Source of the DNA: Onthophagus taurus
Lineage: Eukaryota > Arthropoda > Insecta > Coleoptera > Scarabaeidae
Direction: 5' to 3'
Assembly: GCF_036711975.1 (NCBI RefSeq)
Contig: NC_091967.1
Span: forward strand, 18,538,001 to 18,602,000
Length of the DNA: 64,000 nucleotides
A program made the translations under genes and the position numbers. This document shows, one piece after another, positions 10,130 to 23,534 of this stretch. Under the pieces are notes generated by a model. That model saw nothing but the letters and a program-made list of their open reading frames with translations. It was not told the DNA's origin and made no database searches. The number at the start of each line of letters is the position of its first letter. Within the stretch, counting starts at the first letter, position 1.

Positions 10130-11680
10130 ATAATATCAATGTAGTGCCACGGCTGTAAACGACCTCGACTTAATTAGGCAATAAATCGTTTAAAACTGCC
10201 CATTTTGTTGTCGGTGTGGTATCAATGTAGTACCTTGGCCGCAAGCGACGTCGGCTTAATTAGGAAATAAATCTTTGAAAACATCTCATTTTTTGTCGGC
10301 GTGGTGTAAATGACGACCTAGACTTACTTCTTCATTCCGTCTGTAAAACTGTAATATTGCATCGTTATTGCATAGATATAATGCCTCGGCCGCAAGCGAC
10401 CTCGGCTTAATTAGAAAATAATCTTTGAAAGCTACTCATTTTTTGTTATAATGAATCAATGTGCCGCCACGGCCGCGAGCAACCTCGGCTTAATTTCTTC
10501 GTGCAACCTGAAAAACTAATATTATATCGTTATTGCATAGATATAATGCCTTGGCCACAAGCGACCTCGGCTTAATTAGGAATTAAATCTTTGAAATCTG
10601 ACAATTTTTTGTCACAATGGTGTCCATGTAGCGCCTTGGCCGCAAGCTACCTCGGCTTAATTTCTTCATGCAACCTGAAAAACTAGATTGTATCGTTATT
10701 GCAGAGATATAATGCCTCGACTTAATTTCTTCATACAACCTGAAAAACTAGTATTATAGCATTATTGCATAGATATAATGGCTCGGCCGCACGCGACCTC
10801 GGCTTAATTAAGAAATAAACCTTTGCAAACTGCTCATTTTTTCGTCAACATGGTATCAAAGTAGCGCCTCGGCCACCAGAGGCCTCGGCTTAATTTATTC
10901 ATACAACCTGAACAACTGTAGTATTATATCGTTATTGCATAGATATAATGCCTCGGCCGCAAGCGACCTCGGCTTAATTAGAAAATAATCTTTGAAAGCT
11001 ACTCATTTTTTTGTTATAATGAATCAATGTACCCCTTCGGCCGCGAGCAACCTCGGCTTAATTTTTTCGTGCAACCTGAAAAACTAATATTGTATCGTTA
11101 TTGCATAGATATAATGCCTTGGCCACAAGCGACCTCGGCTTAATTAGGAATTAAATCTTTGAAAACTGACAATTTTTTGTCACAATGGTGTCAATGTAGC
11201 GCCTCGGCCGCAAGCTACCTCGGCTTAATTTCTTCATGCAACCTGAAAAACTAGATTGTATCGTTATTGCAGAGATATAATGCCTCGGCTTAATTTCTTC
11301 ATACAACCTGAAAAACTAGTATTATATTATCATTATTGCATAGATATAATGGCTCGGCCGCACGCGACCTCGGTTTAATTAAGAAATAAACCTTTGCAAA
11401 CTCCCCTTTTTTTCGTCAACATGGTATCAATGTAGCGCCTCGGCCACCAGAGGTCTCGGCTTAATTTATTTATACAACCTGAACAACTGTAATATTATAT
11501 CGTTATTGCATAGATATAATGCCTCGGCCGCGAGCGACCTCGGCTTAATTAGAAAATAATCTTTGAAAACTGCCTATTTTTGTCATAATGGTATCAATGT
11601 AGCGCCTCGGCCGCAAGCTGCCTCGGCTTAATTTGGTCATACAACCTGAAAAAACTGTATTTTTGTATCATTGCTGTATT
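10130..11680 (+). repeat. Complex tandem array with ~570-bp higher-order unit
   Basis: About 16 degenerate monomers share a GCCTCGGCCGCAAGCGACCT core followed by CGGCTTAATT and a spacer containing either 'ttgcatagatataatg' or 'gtatcaatgtagcgcc'. The block starting ATGCCTCGGCCGC at 10381 recurs at 10948 and at 11519, so the higher-order periods are 567 and 571 bp. The first two units are near copies, including the same internal monomer order. The core is far more GC-rich than the flanks and is partly palindromic (CGGCCG). The array sits between LINE fragments. Confidence 0.85.
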
Positions 11681-11689
11681 GATGTGACA

Positions 11690-12420
11690 CAGCGTAAGTC
11701 CTTGCTTGTTTATGGACAAAATCATCTAGAATGTTAAAGAAATAGCAGAATAGAAAACTGCAGATGAAGCAGCACCCATCGCCTATAGTGTAAATAATCT
11801 GCAGCAGTTACTTAACAAATTCTACCAATAGGTCAACCAATGTAACACAAGAGATAACAATATCAAAAGCAAAATCAATGACTACCACCAAAGACCCCAT
11901 ATGTTGAAAGCTCGCAGTAAACGAGAAGACTTTAAAATAAGTTATGTTATTTAACTGTTTATATCGACATGTAGTATGGAAAAACAAAACCATAGCCACA
12001 ATCATGACATACGAGACTGAGACAAGGACAGACACAACAAATGAAACATGTTTTGAGGACGACTGAGATGCGAATGTTAACGTGGATGATCAACTTTCAC
12101 GACAATAAAAAGTGGGGTACAAGATGTTCGGTAAACGCACAGTAACAAACCACTGAAAATACCCTCAAAACGGTGGCTGACTCATGAATATCGATATCAC
12201 AACAACAGAACGCACAGAAATATCCCTATACTCCCTATTAAGAGGAAGAAGAATAAGCATTTAGAATTGAAATTCACATCATCTTAGACAATACCTTAGT
12301 AAACCTGATTGTTGAGACGACCAATTGTTGCTGTTATTACAAAAATGAAACCACGACAGAGTTCGCGTTAAACATCAACCCGAGGAACTCACAAAAAAAA
12401 AAGATATCAAGAAGAAGAAG
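11690..12420 (+). mobile_element. LINE reverse transcriptase C-terminal relic
   Basis: Reading the + strand across frameshifts gives TADEAAPIAYSVNNLQQLLN, where ADEA is a decayed YADD active site. KTKSMTTTKDPICCKLAVN and IMTYETETRTDTT then appear in the order of a reverse transcriptase palm and C-terminal region. It is probably the other part of the copy whose endonuclease is at 9790-10100. Confidence 0.55.
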
Positions 12421-12559
12421 ACTCTGTCAAAAAACAAGAATAAGCGGAATAAGAGGCAATGAGTGTGGGTACCTTTAAGAAAATTTAAAAAATGGACACG
12501 AGTTATTTGCTTTTGTAACTATTGCGTATAGAACCATCAATTCTTCACCTAAAAATTTC

Positions 12560-13260
12560 AATACATCGCAATAATGATTCGAAACATGAATGAAAAGTGG
12601 GAAAAAAAGATGAGCACTTAGGAATAATAGGAAAACATAGCCTCCATGACAGAACCACTGTTCTTAATACCTTTTGCTATAAACAGGAGTATGGTTGTCA
12701 GTTCAACACCATTCCCACATAAGAAGATACATCCAGCTATCTGAATTACCTGTTAATACATAGAAAAACAGCAACGAGTATTCTGTAAGGGTCAGAACCG
12801 GAGCATGCTGTCTGTCCATCTTGGTGTATGTGATATTTGGATGCAGAATTTGTAAACGACCAATACACGGTGGTCTAAAATTAGAAAAACTGAACATAGG
12901 TAACCTAAATAACAAGTGGTACACGTAGTGGACAAAAGAAGTTCACAAGTACTGGAAACAACTTCGAACAAAAACAGCACCATTGGTAAATAGTGGAATG
13001 GACTTCCAACAACTAGTACACTACTGCCAAAGAAATCTTGGGAGTAGTAGAAAAAGGGAAAACAAAATGGTTCAACAAAGAATGCAAGAACAACATTGCG
13101 CAAAGAGAAGAAGATTACTATAAGCACATAAGAAGATCAATGCATAAAGAAACACAGACACTGATTCAAGTCTCACACCATACCATTGCGAATATTCGAT
13201 ATCCAGAGAAAACACCGCTGAATATGATGAATTGAAACCATCATGAAAGAATCATGATAC
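12560..13260 (+). mobile_element. Second LINE copy: endonuclease C-terminus and linker
   Basis: The + strand shows MVVSSTPFPHKKIHPA (12690-12740), a decayed version of the endonuclease segment preceding the TWxSPD motif. Then KGKTKWFNKECKNNIAQREE (frame 13038-13235) is the W(F)NxEC linker preceding the reverse transcriptase. The order restarts relative to 11690-12420, so this is a separate copy. Confidence 0.55.
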
Positions 13261-13299
13261 ATCTATTAGGAATATGGAATGCAATAAAAGAAATGTTTC

Positions 13300-16200
13300 A
13301 CGATCTAGGTATCGTCGATACAAACTATATAGCAATGATTGGAAAAAACGAACAAGAAAAATAATTGACAAATTAACCATATACTATGGCTTACAAATCT
13401 TCAGAAACTGTGATTCAGAATAGCTATATGAGCTACGTTTTACTATTACACCTCAGATCAGAGATTCTTAGTGTTGGATGGCAAAAAGCCAATGTGGGTT
13501 AAAAATAGAATGGATACAAACGCAATTATGTAACAATTCTTGAGGTAGTTCTGACTGCAATCAAGCCCATTTCTGACAACCTTAGTAATAATAATTTGTT
13601 GCAATGTTGTATAGGCGGATTTACATAAAATAACGATCAAATTATCAATTTCGCCATCTGGAAAACGGCACTAAAAGAAATACTTACATCCGGTTCTAAA
13701 ATTATTGAAATTTCTGCAAATATTGTAGTACAAAAAAATGCATTGAGCGCGTTGCGAAAGAAGGAAGAGCATCAAAAAAGGGAAGAATGAGGTAGACACA
13801 GCAAGAAAACATATAATGTAATGCGCCATTTAAAGTATTTCCCAAGAATCAATGATTTCATGTAAGTTTAAAAGTTTATGTGATGTAATTAAATGAAAAT
13901 ACCAAGTGTATATTTTATTGAATTTGACTAGCAAAAACCATTCTTCCAACTATCACTAACATCACCCAATATGGTGGTAGAAACATATATTTGATTATAT
14001 CTGAGTTTGTAATCTCTCAGCAGTCTGAATATTATATCAGCCACAAACTATATCATTTTTGTCTCAGAATCAGAATCTAACATGATTTTACGAATGCCAA
14101 CAAAAGCAATATTATAGGAATTGACTAAATTATCCAATTGCACAAAAAAATGTTATCTTATCAATATGTTATCCAATATAGGTAATTAAATGTTCAAGGG
14201 AACAATTTTGTTTTTCAATGTTTCAAATTGATTGATATAGACTCAGTAAGCAACTATGGTTCTAAATTTCCTTCTGAGTCTTGGAACTCATTAACTTAAG
14301 ACATCAGAATTTAGATTATAGTGCTGATGAGTTTCAATATTTAGAAGGAAATTCAGAATACTTGTTTACTCCGTCTAAATTAATCAATTTGATATGGAAA
14401 ACTTAATGAAAAATCTGAACTGCTTAGCTCGAGGTAGAAAAAACCTTACAAAATTTCAAAAACTTGTAAAAGAATATAGTCTTTTCAGTAATTCTTTATG
14501 TGTGATACTATTGATCAAAACTGGTACATTTTGAATAAAAGAAATCGAAATCAGAACAATGTTTCCTCTATTTTTTTACACATAGTTTTTTGATTAAGAA
14601 AAATGAAATTTAACTGGATTCGACTTTCTCAAATTTAATAAGTGTTACTTAATATTTTGTAATTTCAAAATAAAATCAACAAAATCATTAAAAATTGTAA
14701 TTCGACAAATTGGTTTTTTAAATGACACGTCTAATAGATCATAAAGCGAAATAAACCTTGTTTAGAATCAATTAAAAATAAACATTACAACTCACCTCAT
14801 AAAATTCACCTAAAAAAAGTCTGTTTAATCATCAATGTAATTTACTTATTTATTCTATTTTTTGTCCTCGTAATTTACATTTTAAATCAACTACCGCGTT
14901 TCAATTTCCATTCACCTTATATTTTTTTAATTAATTATACTCTAAAGGAGGTATTTAGGGCCGTTAACAGTAATAAGTGAAAATAATAAAGTAAAACGAG
15001 GCTAAATAGAATCGTGTTCACCTTAAATTTACGTAACAACGTTAAAAGTTACTTGAATATACATTTAATGATCATAAACCGAGACCGGCTAGTGTGTTAT
15101 TTACCGATATATCCATTTCCGGGGCAATTTGCACGTTTCAAATTGTCTTTTTCCAGTTCACACAATCAAATTGTAATAAATAAAAGGAAAATTCCTTGTT
15201 TCCTTTATCTATTGTGAGAACATCAATGAAAAGGAAAATTCAATTTCTGTTCTTGCATAGTGTGTAATTATTTCGTTTCAAATATATGCAAATTAAGTGC
15301 CCTAAATACATTTAGAATTTTCAATATTTTGTAATTTCGAATGTTTGTTACGTCATTTACTCACTTCCTAATCCAGTTGCACATTGTATGTATTTTTTTA
15401 GTGAAGAAATAATTTAGAAATTACTCTAAATCTTTATTAATTATTTATTTGTATGAACCTTTTTTTGTGGTTTTAAGAGAAATCGGTGACAAGTAAAACT
15501 CTTTTATTTCTATTATAAAGTTTAGATTAGTTGATCTATTACATTGAGACGAATTGATTTCACAATAAGTAAAAAGTCGTTGTTGGAAGTGTTACTTTTA
15601 CTTTTTCGGCCTTACCATATACATCAAATAGAATTAGGTTAAATCGCTTTATTTGCGTATTATTTTAAATATTAAATAGGCATGTTTTGAATTATTATTA
15701 TAAAAGGTTGTGCATAAAACATTCTCTCATACATGTTTTTGATCGTTAAAGAAGTTACGTAAATATTTAATTTCACTTAAAATTAATAATTTTAACGCAG
15801 CTTACATTCTGTAGACTGTAAAATGAGAAAGAAATTGAAGACGAAAGCGGAACTGAAGTCTGAGACTTCGTCGAGTCGTTGTAATGAAGTCGTATAAAAT
15901 CGGGTTATAGTAGGGTGACCGCAAATATACAAAAACAAAGAGGAATTCGATATTCGCGGAAATACGGTCGGTGATTGGTGTAGGTAAAACAGTAAAACTA
16001 AAAAAGATTGATTTTAATTTAGTGTTTCAAGGCGAGAAAGTTGTTTTTAATGCAATTTTCAGTTATCGAGATAACTTTGGTTCTTTGTTTAAATAACATC
16101 ACACTTATATTAAACAAATCAAAAATGTGTATCAATTTTAGAATTATTGTTTTATTTAGATATAACAATAAACTCTAGAAGAAAGTATCTTTAATTATTT

Positions 16201-16600
16201 CTAATTTGATTTATATTATATGTATTAATTATTTATTTTTAAAGTGTTAGATGACAACGTAGTTACGCTACATCTGCTCTTTGCTAATGTATGCATGTAT
16301 GATGTATAATGTAATACGGGTAGAAGTGCACCTGAACGATTTACTGCATAAGAGGCTTTACTAATTAGAAATAGTAAATAAACGTGCAATATTAAATTAT
16401 TCTATAAAGTACATGCATATAGTTTAGTTAAATTAGGTTCACTGAAAAAGTAATTATGATTACCACATTCTAAATGTTATGTAAATGTTAAATGTCAATT
16501 TTTTCTCCCATTTTATACGTTTTAATTTTATAGTTTTTACATGTTTTATTTTTTACAAGGTTCTTTTCTGCATATACTCAATATTCTCCCAGAAGTTGAT
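13300..16600. other. No gene seen; AT-rich intergenic sequence
   Basis: There are only short open frames. A TATAAAA-like motif at 15891-15897 lies in a slightly more GC-balanced patch (15820-16000), which could be a promoter or untranslated exon of either strand, but no coding exon can be tied to it. 13600-13840 may hold further LINE debris. Confidence 0.4.
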
Positions 16601-16603
16601 ACA

Positions 16604-19600
16604 ATATCGTCTGTGAAGTTCTAATACCTTGTAACCCTAAAAACATTTTTTTTCAGTAGACATAAAAGACGTTTTATATTAAACTGGGAAAGTATTTGTT
16701 TGTTTGTTTTGAAACTGTCAGTTACACAAGGGCTTAGATACAAACATATGATTTTTAATTTTTTAGTAAATATTGTATATTAAAATTTGCAGTGGCTTAC
16801 GAGTGATTAGCTTTAGATTTTTGTCAAATTTGTGGGTTAGGATATATTATATTATTTTTACAGAAATAAAACACTATTTAGGAAAAACTACTTTTATTAC
16901 GAATCAATAAATTCTCTAAAAAATTTTACTCTGAATCATGTTTTAAGCTGTCATAAAAACTATGACAGTCAGTAGGTATTACTGACTTTAACAGCTGCAA
17001 ATGTTGCCATTTTTGAAATTTTATTTTTCGTTTCTCTTTATACATTTGTGGCCATTCTACCATTTGAGAAACAGGTTTTTGTCGTTGTAGAAGTTCTCGC
17101 CATTCATCATCAAAATCCAATTTGTAATAAATGTTTCCATTCGGCAAATATTGGAGAGCTCTAATATCGGTGACCACAGGATCATTTGTGACCTTAAAAG
17201 GAAAATAACAGGCAGTTATAAAGAATGTTTCATAGTATTACTAATTTTTACCTTTCCAGGTCTAATAGATGCATATTTTTGATATTTCTTGATTGAATAA
17301 TCTTTAAAATTAAAATATTGCATACATTTAACTTCATATGGAAAGGGCTTCATTCTTGCTTCCTTTGTTATTCGTAGATAATCACTAGGTAAATGAATGT
17401 CTCGTCCTTTTAATTTCCTTTCGATGCAGCTGTGAACTAAGTCGCATTCCATTTGTGTGTGTCCAACTTCGAGAAATTTTTGAATAATTTCTATGTTATT
17501 ATTTACAGAATAGTTTAATAATGCATTTGCTATAATATTATTTCTATTTTGGTAAGTACATCCATCACTGTAAATTATAATTGGTCCAGATTCATTCTGA
17601 CAGTCTGTTGTTAGGTATTCCATAATGCAATAAGCAAAAGTCGATGCAGTCATATCTGCTTCAGTTTCACTAAACCAAAAACACTTTGCCTCATGCGTTA
17701 CTACATTATAAACTGTAAAATTGTGGCAACACAGTTTTAACTTAAAAAATATTGTGCTAGCTTGGACATACGGACACACTTTTACAGCTTGTAAATCCAT
17801 TGTTAAAACCCGACCTTTTTTGTTCATTTTTGCTTCTTCCTTATCTCTCTTTTTCTCTTCACGAGCCCTTTCTTTTTTACGTCTGTGCGTATTCCATTCT
17901 TTGTCTGATAATTGACCAACTTCATGTTTTGTGCACAAATCACATTTATCCTTTTTAATGGGGTGAATTGACAAGTTCATAGAATAAAACATTTTGCTAA
18001 AAATTGTTCTCGACAGGGTTACTTTGTTTTCTTCTTTGCACTTAATTTCGTATATCTTAAATAATTGATTTAGGCTCCGGATTACCGTTTCTAAATACAA
18101 TTTACTTGAATTTGAACGTCCATAATGTGAAGGCAACTTTGGTAAACAATCAAAAAATTCTTTTAGTAACCTCTTATCTTCCACCTTGTCCTGTCGAGTG
18201 GTTCGTTTGTTTGATTTGTAGGTCAAATCGAAGCTAGAAGTCATACCGTAACATCCCTTTTGGACCCAATCATGAACGGAATATTCACCTATAGCAAGTG
18301 TTTGAAGAAACATTTGTTTACAAACTTGCACTTTGTTCATATTTATTGTGAGAAAATATTTTAAGGAATATTTTCGCTTACTCTCAAAGCTTTTAGTATA
18401 CGTTCTTTTTGTGACAGTTTTTTCTTTGTGATTGATTACAAACACTTTTCGTTGATCCCAATTCATTTCACTCCAGAATTTAGTAAATATGGCATTGCGC
18501 TGAACATCATTAATTTCTGAACAATTCGTGGATTTTACTCTAAGGCACTCTTTTGATTTGCAACAAGAACCCATTTTTCTTGCTTCTTTTGGGAAATTCT
18601 GTTTTACTTGACCTTCTTTAGTTCTGCTGTACCCCATGTACACTTTTCCTTCCATTCGGCTCCTTTTTGCAGAATTTTTTGCCCATTTATCAGGTTGAGC
18701 AGTAATACTTCTTTTCCTTCCTTCCGTTATATTGCCATGATTGATATCATTTTCTGTTAATGTCTCATCCTGTTTTGTTTTTTCATCTTTTTCAGCATTA
18801 TTTCCTTGCTCTTCGTCGCTATCTGATGTACCATTTTCCTTTTTAGGTTCGTAGTCATCGTCATTAAAATCATTGTTAACACATTCTTCGTCTTTTCGTG
18901 CATCTAGCTCCAACATTTGAACATCTCTTAAATCCTCAATTATAATATTTTCAACAGGTTTCAGATGGCTTATATCCTTCAGCTCCTCTAGCTTCAAATT
19001 CGTAATTACATTCAAATTAATTAAAACGCAAACAATGTTAGCATAGTAATGCAAAATAAATAAGTGCAAATATTTTTTGTTAAATATAATAGACTTCGTT
19101 ATTATACATAATAATTTAATATAGTTACCGTAACTATTTCCATCACTCAGTAAATTTATAGATATCAAGTACTACTTTAAACACACTTTTGACACAGAAA
19201 TCCACATCAATATCAATTATTTTAAACAATAACATTAGTTATAGCGGACACAGCCTACTACAACATTACTTTATTTTAACAATGCCTACTTTTTAATTAT
19301 TCTTAAATCAAATTACCAAAATTCTTTCTGTAAACAATATTTATTCATTTTTTATTGATTCAATTAAAAAAGAACATAAAAAACAATGTATTTTTAAAAA
19401 AATACTATTTACAGTATTACAAATCGATTATTTTTTAAATAAATACCTTGTATTGTACCACAGTTTGACTTATACCAAATGTTGCTTAAAAGTTATTCAA
19501 ATTTTCATTATGGTGTACGAGGTATTATTGTTTTCTTGTTGAGGTGCATTTGGGATACGTGATGAAAGAAATCCCTTTTATCTAAGTAAATGCGTATTTG

Positions 19601-19715
19601 TGGATTACTAGGTGTTACTAGTACTATGTATAATTCTGTAGATTTCATAAAAATATAATAACACAATCTTGGATGTTTTGTGGGTTACAAGGCATTAGAA
19701 TTTCACAGACGATAT
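16604..19715 (-). mobile_element. 3.1-kb DNA transposon with terminal inverted repeats
   Basis: The left end 16604-16646 (atatcgtctgtgaagttcta...) is the inverted counterpart of the right end 19673-19715 (...tagaatttcacagacgatat). About 38 of 43 positions agree. The inverted repeats enclose one two-exon transposase-like gene on the minus strand. I could not see a clear target duplication. The superfamily is uncertain; the protein resembles DDE-type proteins common in insect genomes (DUF7869 or Sola-like). Confidence 0.65.
16926..19168 (-). CDS. Transposase-like protein, two exons (DDE/RNase H-like fold suspected)
   Basis: The main exon (19168-17252) is open for about 639 codons. A donor at 17252|GTAAAA joins in phase 0 to an exon 17192-16926 preceded by TTTTAAG. 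The junction reads SIRPGK|VTNDPVVTDIRALQYL. In order: an acidic low-complexity N-terminus; a basic stretch (GRKRS..KRSR); a cysteine cluster (CCKSKECLRV); SHYGRSN..YLE; a zinc-like KKDKCDLCTKH (near residue 410) before a charged coiled coil; then three likely catalytic acidic residues in TMDLQAV, YSDGCTYQNRN and GHTQMECDLVHS. The spacing suggests an RNase H-like nuclease. The first ~50 residues may be intronic, with GTAACT near 19128 as donor. The frame has no stop, so the copy is young or recently active. Confidence 0.65.
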
Positions 19716-20079
19716 GATGTTTCAGTTTTTCTTCGTCGACAACAATTTTGAGCGAAATATATGAATTGACTGTATTTTCGACTATTTACTAGAGTTTGAT
19801 TTTGTACTTTTAAACCGGTTTTTATTTTATATAGAATTTAAGCCTAACCAGTTTCGGCCATCTTCAGAGACTCTACAAATAGATTAATATCATTCATCTT
19901 ATCCATTTCAAAGAAAAATTCAAGAATCATCATGTGGCTTAAAAATCGACGACTTTTTTTAATCAATGTGAAATGACCAAAAAAACACGTTAAAAATAAA
20001 AAGAAAGTGCGGAAAAGTGACTAACACTAGATTAACTTCAGTTATAAAACTTCTATTATATGATAACTAACTTCAGGTT

Positions 20080-20345
20080 TAAAATGTCAACCTCAATTTT
20101 GACATATTTGTAATCTTCATTAAAAATCCTTTAAAATGAGTACAAACACGACATATTTATCTTCAATATTAATAAAGTTATGGTCAACTTCCAGTTAAGA
20201 ATGCCAACGTCAATTTTGACATGTTTGTAATCGTCGTAAAAAATCCTTTAAAATGAGTCCAAACAAGATACGTTTAATTCCAATATTGCTCGAAATATAA
20301 GAACTTCCGATTTGAAATGTCAGTCATTTTGACATATTCTTCATT
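20080..20345 (+). repeat. Tandem repeat, ~117-bp unit, 2.3 copies
   Basis: The unit starting AAAATGTCAACCTCAATTTT (20079) recurs at about 20196 (aagaatgccaacgtcaattt) and in part at about 20313. It carries the shared block ATCCTTTAAAATGAGT.CAAA. The inner 'gtcaa..ttttgac' is itself a short inverted repeat. No coding potential. Confidence 0.6.
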
Positions 20346-20889
20346 TTTATAAGATGTCTTAATATTTGTCACAAAAACAAAAATATAATAAAAAAAAAAT
20401 AAAAAGTTAAGGTTGGTATTAATATTTAAAAATTAAATTGCTATCTTCATTGTTGCTAACTTAGGGTTTAAAGTTCTTTTTCTAACTTTTTTGTATTTTG
20501 AGATAAGTGCGTCAAGTTTGGACTCACTTTAATAGTTATTTTTGATACAAGATAGCGAAATGACACTTTTGCATTCGAGAACGGAAATCGTTCGAGAATG
20601 CAAAAGAATTTTGCTGTCGTGTATCAAACAACATTTTTTCGAAAACTACGTGTTCTAAAGTTTATAAATTAATAAAACAACCAAATTCTGTATAATGACA
20701 TTTAGAATTCATTTAATGTTATGTCAAAAACTTAACGTCACATCGACTTAACCTCACATATTGAACAAATGTACTATTATAAATTTGCATTTAAACATAA
20801 AATGAAGTGATAACACAATTAAATGTTGATTATTTTGTGTTTATAATTTGTTCATAACAATAAATTAACAATAAATAGTATCAAATTGC

Positions 20890-21117
20890 TTGATTGTTGT
20901 AGCTGGACTTTTTTTTGCTTCTATTCATCTACTTTCTTCTATCTCTAGTAGTCTTCTTGCTTTTACAATTTATTTTAGTCTCTTTCGAGATTCCTTCCTC
21001 TCTGGTCCAGCTCTTCTTGCTCTTTCCAGTATCTGTTTAATGTGTTTCTTCTATTATTGGCCTCTTTCCAGTCTCCCTCCACTCTGCGCCATCTGTTTGT
21101 TCTCTTTTTAGCCTGTT
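20890..21117. other. C/T-rich low-complexity stretch
   Basis: The + strand is rich in TCTT/CTTCT motifs. The reading frames it opens on both strands are low complexity, and I see no gene in it. Confidence 0.4.
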
Positions 21118-21676
21118 TAGGCCCACTTTTACCACCTCTTGATATATTTATCCGATAGATAATTACCATGGTTACAGCGGTTTTAAGCGCTCTCATTGGC
21201 TAAGGCTCGTTACTACCATCTTCTGGTTAAGCTATCTAAGAGATTATTACCATGGAAACGGCTATTTTACGCGCTCTGATTGGCTAGTAGATGGGTTTAT
21301 CTATAAGATAAATTTAACTAAAAGATGGTAGTAATGGACCTAAGGCCCACTTTTACCACCTCTTGATAAATTTATCCGATTGATAAATTGGCGCTCTTAG
21401 CCAATGAGAGCGCTTAAAACCGTTGTAACCATGGTAATTATCTATCGGTTAAATTTATCAAGAGGTGGTAAAAGTGGGCCTAAGAGCGCCAATTTATCTA
21501 TCGGTTAAATTTATCAAGAGGTGGTAAAAGTGGGCCTAAAGCTCGTTACTACCATCTTCCGGTTAAGCTATCTAAGGGATTATTACCACGGTTACGGCTA
21601 TTTTACGCGCTCTGATTGGCTAGTAGATGGGTTTATCTATAAGATAAATGTAACTAAAAGATGGTAGTAATGGACC
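21118..21676. mobile_element. Nested cluster of palindromic miniature elements (families A and B)
   Basis: Family A has ends GGCCCACTTTTACCACCTCT and their inverse. Family B has ends GCTCGTTACTACCATCTTC / AGATGGTAGTAATGGACC. The order is A long arm (21118-21201), B1 (21204-21342), complete A2 (21343-21482), A short arm (21482-21537), B2 (21538-21676). The two outer A arms are the inverse of the two arms of A2. Both families share a core GCGCTCTsATTGGCT and are related. They have no coding capacity. Confidence 0.7.
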
Positions 21677-23534
21677 TTAGTCTGTTAAGACATTTTGTTG
21701 CAATCAGTGGACAATATTTATATTTTTCATGGTATTTATAATTCATCAGATAATATGGCACACTGAGGATGATAAATTGGTTGTGTCTAGTAATAAATGT
21801 ACAATAGTGTCATTAAGATTTATCTGATCATGGAAAGTGTAACATTACCAATTCCATATTGACTATAAAATACCATATGATGATGATAATATGGTACAGT
21901 TAGCTGCTAAAATATCAATAAAATAGTATTATTAATGTTGATGTTCATCGTCGACCCAATAATAATTGTTTGTGATCGGAGGGCAGGTTGATTGGATTTT
22001 AGGATGATCGAATAGCCACACAACACCATTACCTACAGCATGAAAATCTCTAAAAACGATAAAATGTCGCTTAGTCAAGTGATTTATAACGCGGTCCAAT
22101 TCACAAATTGACACAATCGACGAAATGGTAGAATATTTTCTACTACCAACGTGGTCGTGATTTCTAAGCTATGTTGTAACAAGCACGGAGCAGCTCGAAC
22201 GTATCCACAGCCACCACATTTTTATTATAATAAGCTATTGATGAGGACACCCCACTAAAATCGTTTCAAAATCTTTGTTGTGATACAAAACTGTGGAAGT
22301 TTCTGTAAAGATACATACTTGCAACAACCACCCATATCATTCCCCTATCTCTTCACTTTGTAACTAAAATTCACCATAATTCACAAAATCATATTGCATG
22401 GAAACCAAAGCTTATTATCAGCAAGATCCTTTTTAGGAAAATTCTTTTTATTAATTTTTTTCTGTCTTTCCAGAAGCTTCTTCTACAAATCTTCTCCTTC
22501 ATTCTCTAGATCGTTGGATTTGTTGTTCCTGATAAGTTCTGCCTCTAAATATCTCCTGAGAAGATGACTGCCAACTGTCTCTCTATCTCTTTGGCTTTGG
22601 CCTGGTGGTCTAATCCCAAGCGGGTTATTTGTAAGCATAATTTTCAACCGTCTCTTATCTAGCATACTACGAACGTGATTTTACTAAAATCTCTTGTGCT
22701 TTCTTCCCCATTTTACAATATCTGCATGCTCTCTGGTGTCAGAGTTCTCAATTCTGACCCACTAGATCTTTCTTCAGATTGTCGTCATTTTTACTACTCC
22801 GAACATGATCTAAGTTTTATTTGTGTCATTTATTTGTATTTTAATGCTGCTTTACTCCACCAAAAAGTAGCTTGTGGGCAATTTTAGGTTGAGATTGCGA
22901 ATGCTTCATTGATCTGACTTCTTAGGTCCATTGCGGAGATCTTTGGAAGTTGTGTTTGGAGGTCATCTTCTGAGTTGGCAGTGTCGTTGAGTTTAGTTTG
23001 ATTATTGGGTAATTAGGTTTTGAATTTGGCAGATATAGAGACGGCGAAGTCCTTTCCGAATTCGTTTTAAATCTCGGTGTTCTTAAAATGACCACAGTGT
23101 CACAGAAATATGTCTCGACCGTTGAGCAGAATGTTAAGTTAATAATGAGAGTTGCATACCAGAAGTTCAAACCGTCTCACATATGTTGTAGTATCGGATG
23201 TGGCAAAATCATGCTATCTAGGTTTAATTACACTATTAGGTGAGCGCAATAGAGATAAGATTTAAAAAAATCAGGTAATCACCCGATGATGTGCGGCGGA
23301 AATGAGGGATTTTACACAGATTTGTAATCATACGACATTTCGTTAGAAGTAGTAGAGATAAGATTTTGATAGTTATCTGGTTTATACGGAACATTATTCA
23401 TTTCTACATAATTTCATAATACAAACATATTTTTTTTTAGATTTCTTTCCTCAAATGAATCAAATATTTCTCTATGGCAAATTTTTATTATACAATCAAT
23501 ATAAATCAATATATAAATTCATAGGAACACCTGG

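Noticed and set aside
10130..11680. CRISPR-like array
   Set aside because: Repeats are long, degenerate and in a eukaryotic genome with higher-order structure; spacers are not unique.
20575..20620. Perfect hairpin around tttgcattcgagaacg
   Set aside because: The arms look inverted, but on writing the complement they mismatch in the TCTCG/CGAGA part; only an imperfect palindrome.
21932..22114. 60-codon minus frame with FRDFHAVGNGVVWLF
   Set aside because: Open and not low-complexity, but no family recognised, no splice partners seen and too short to call a gene.
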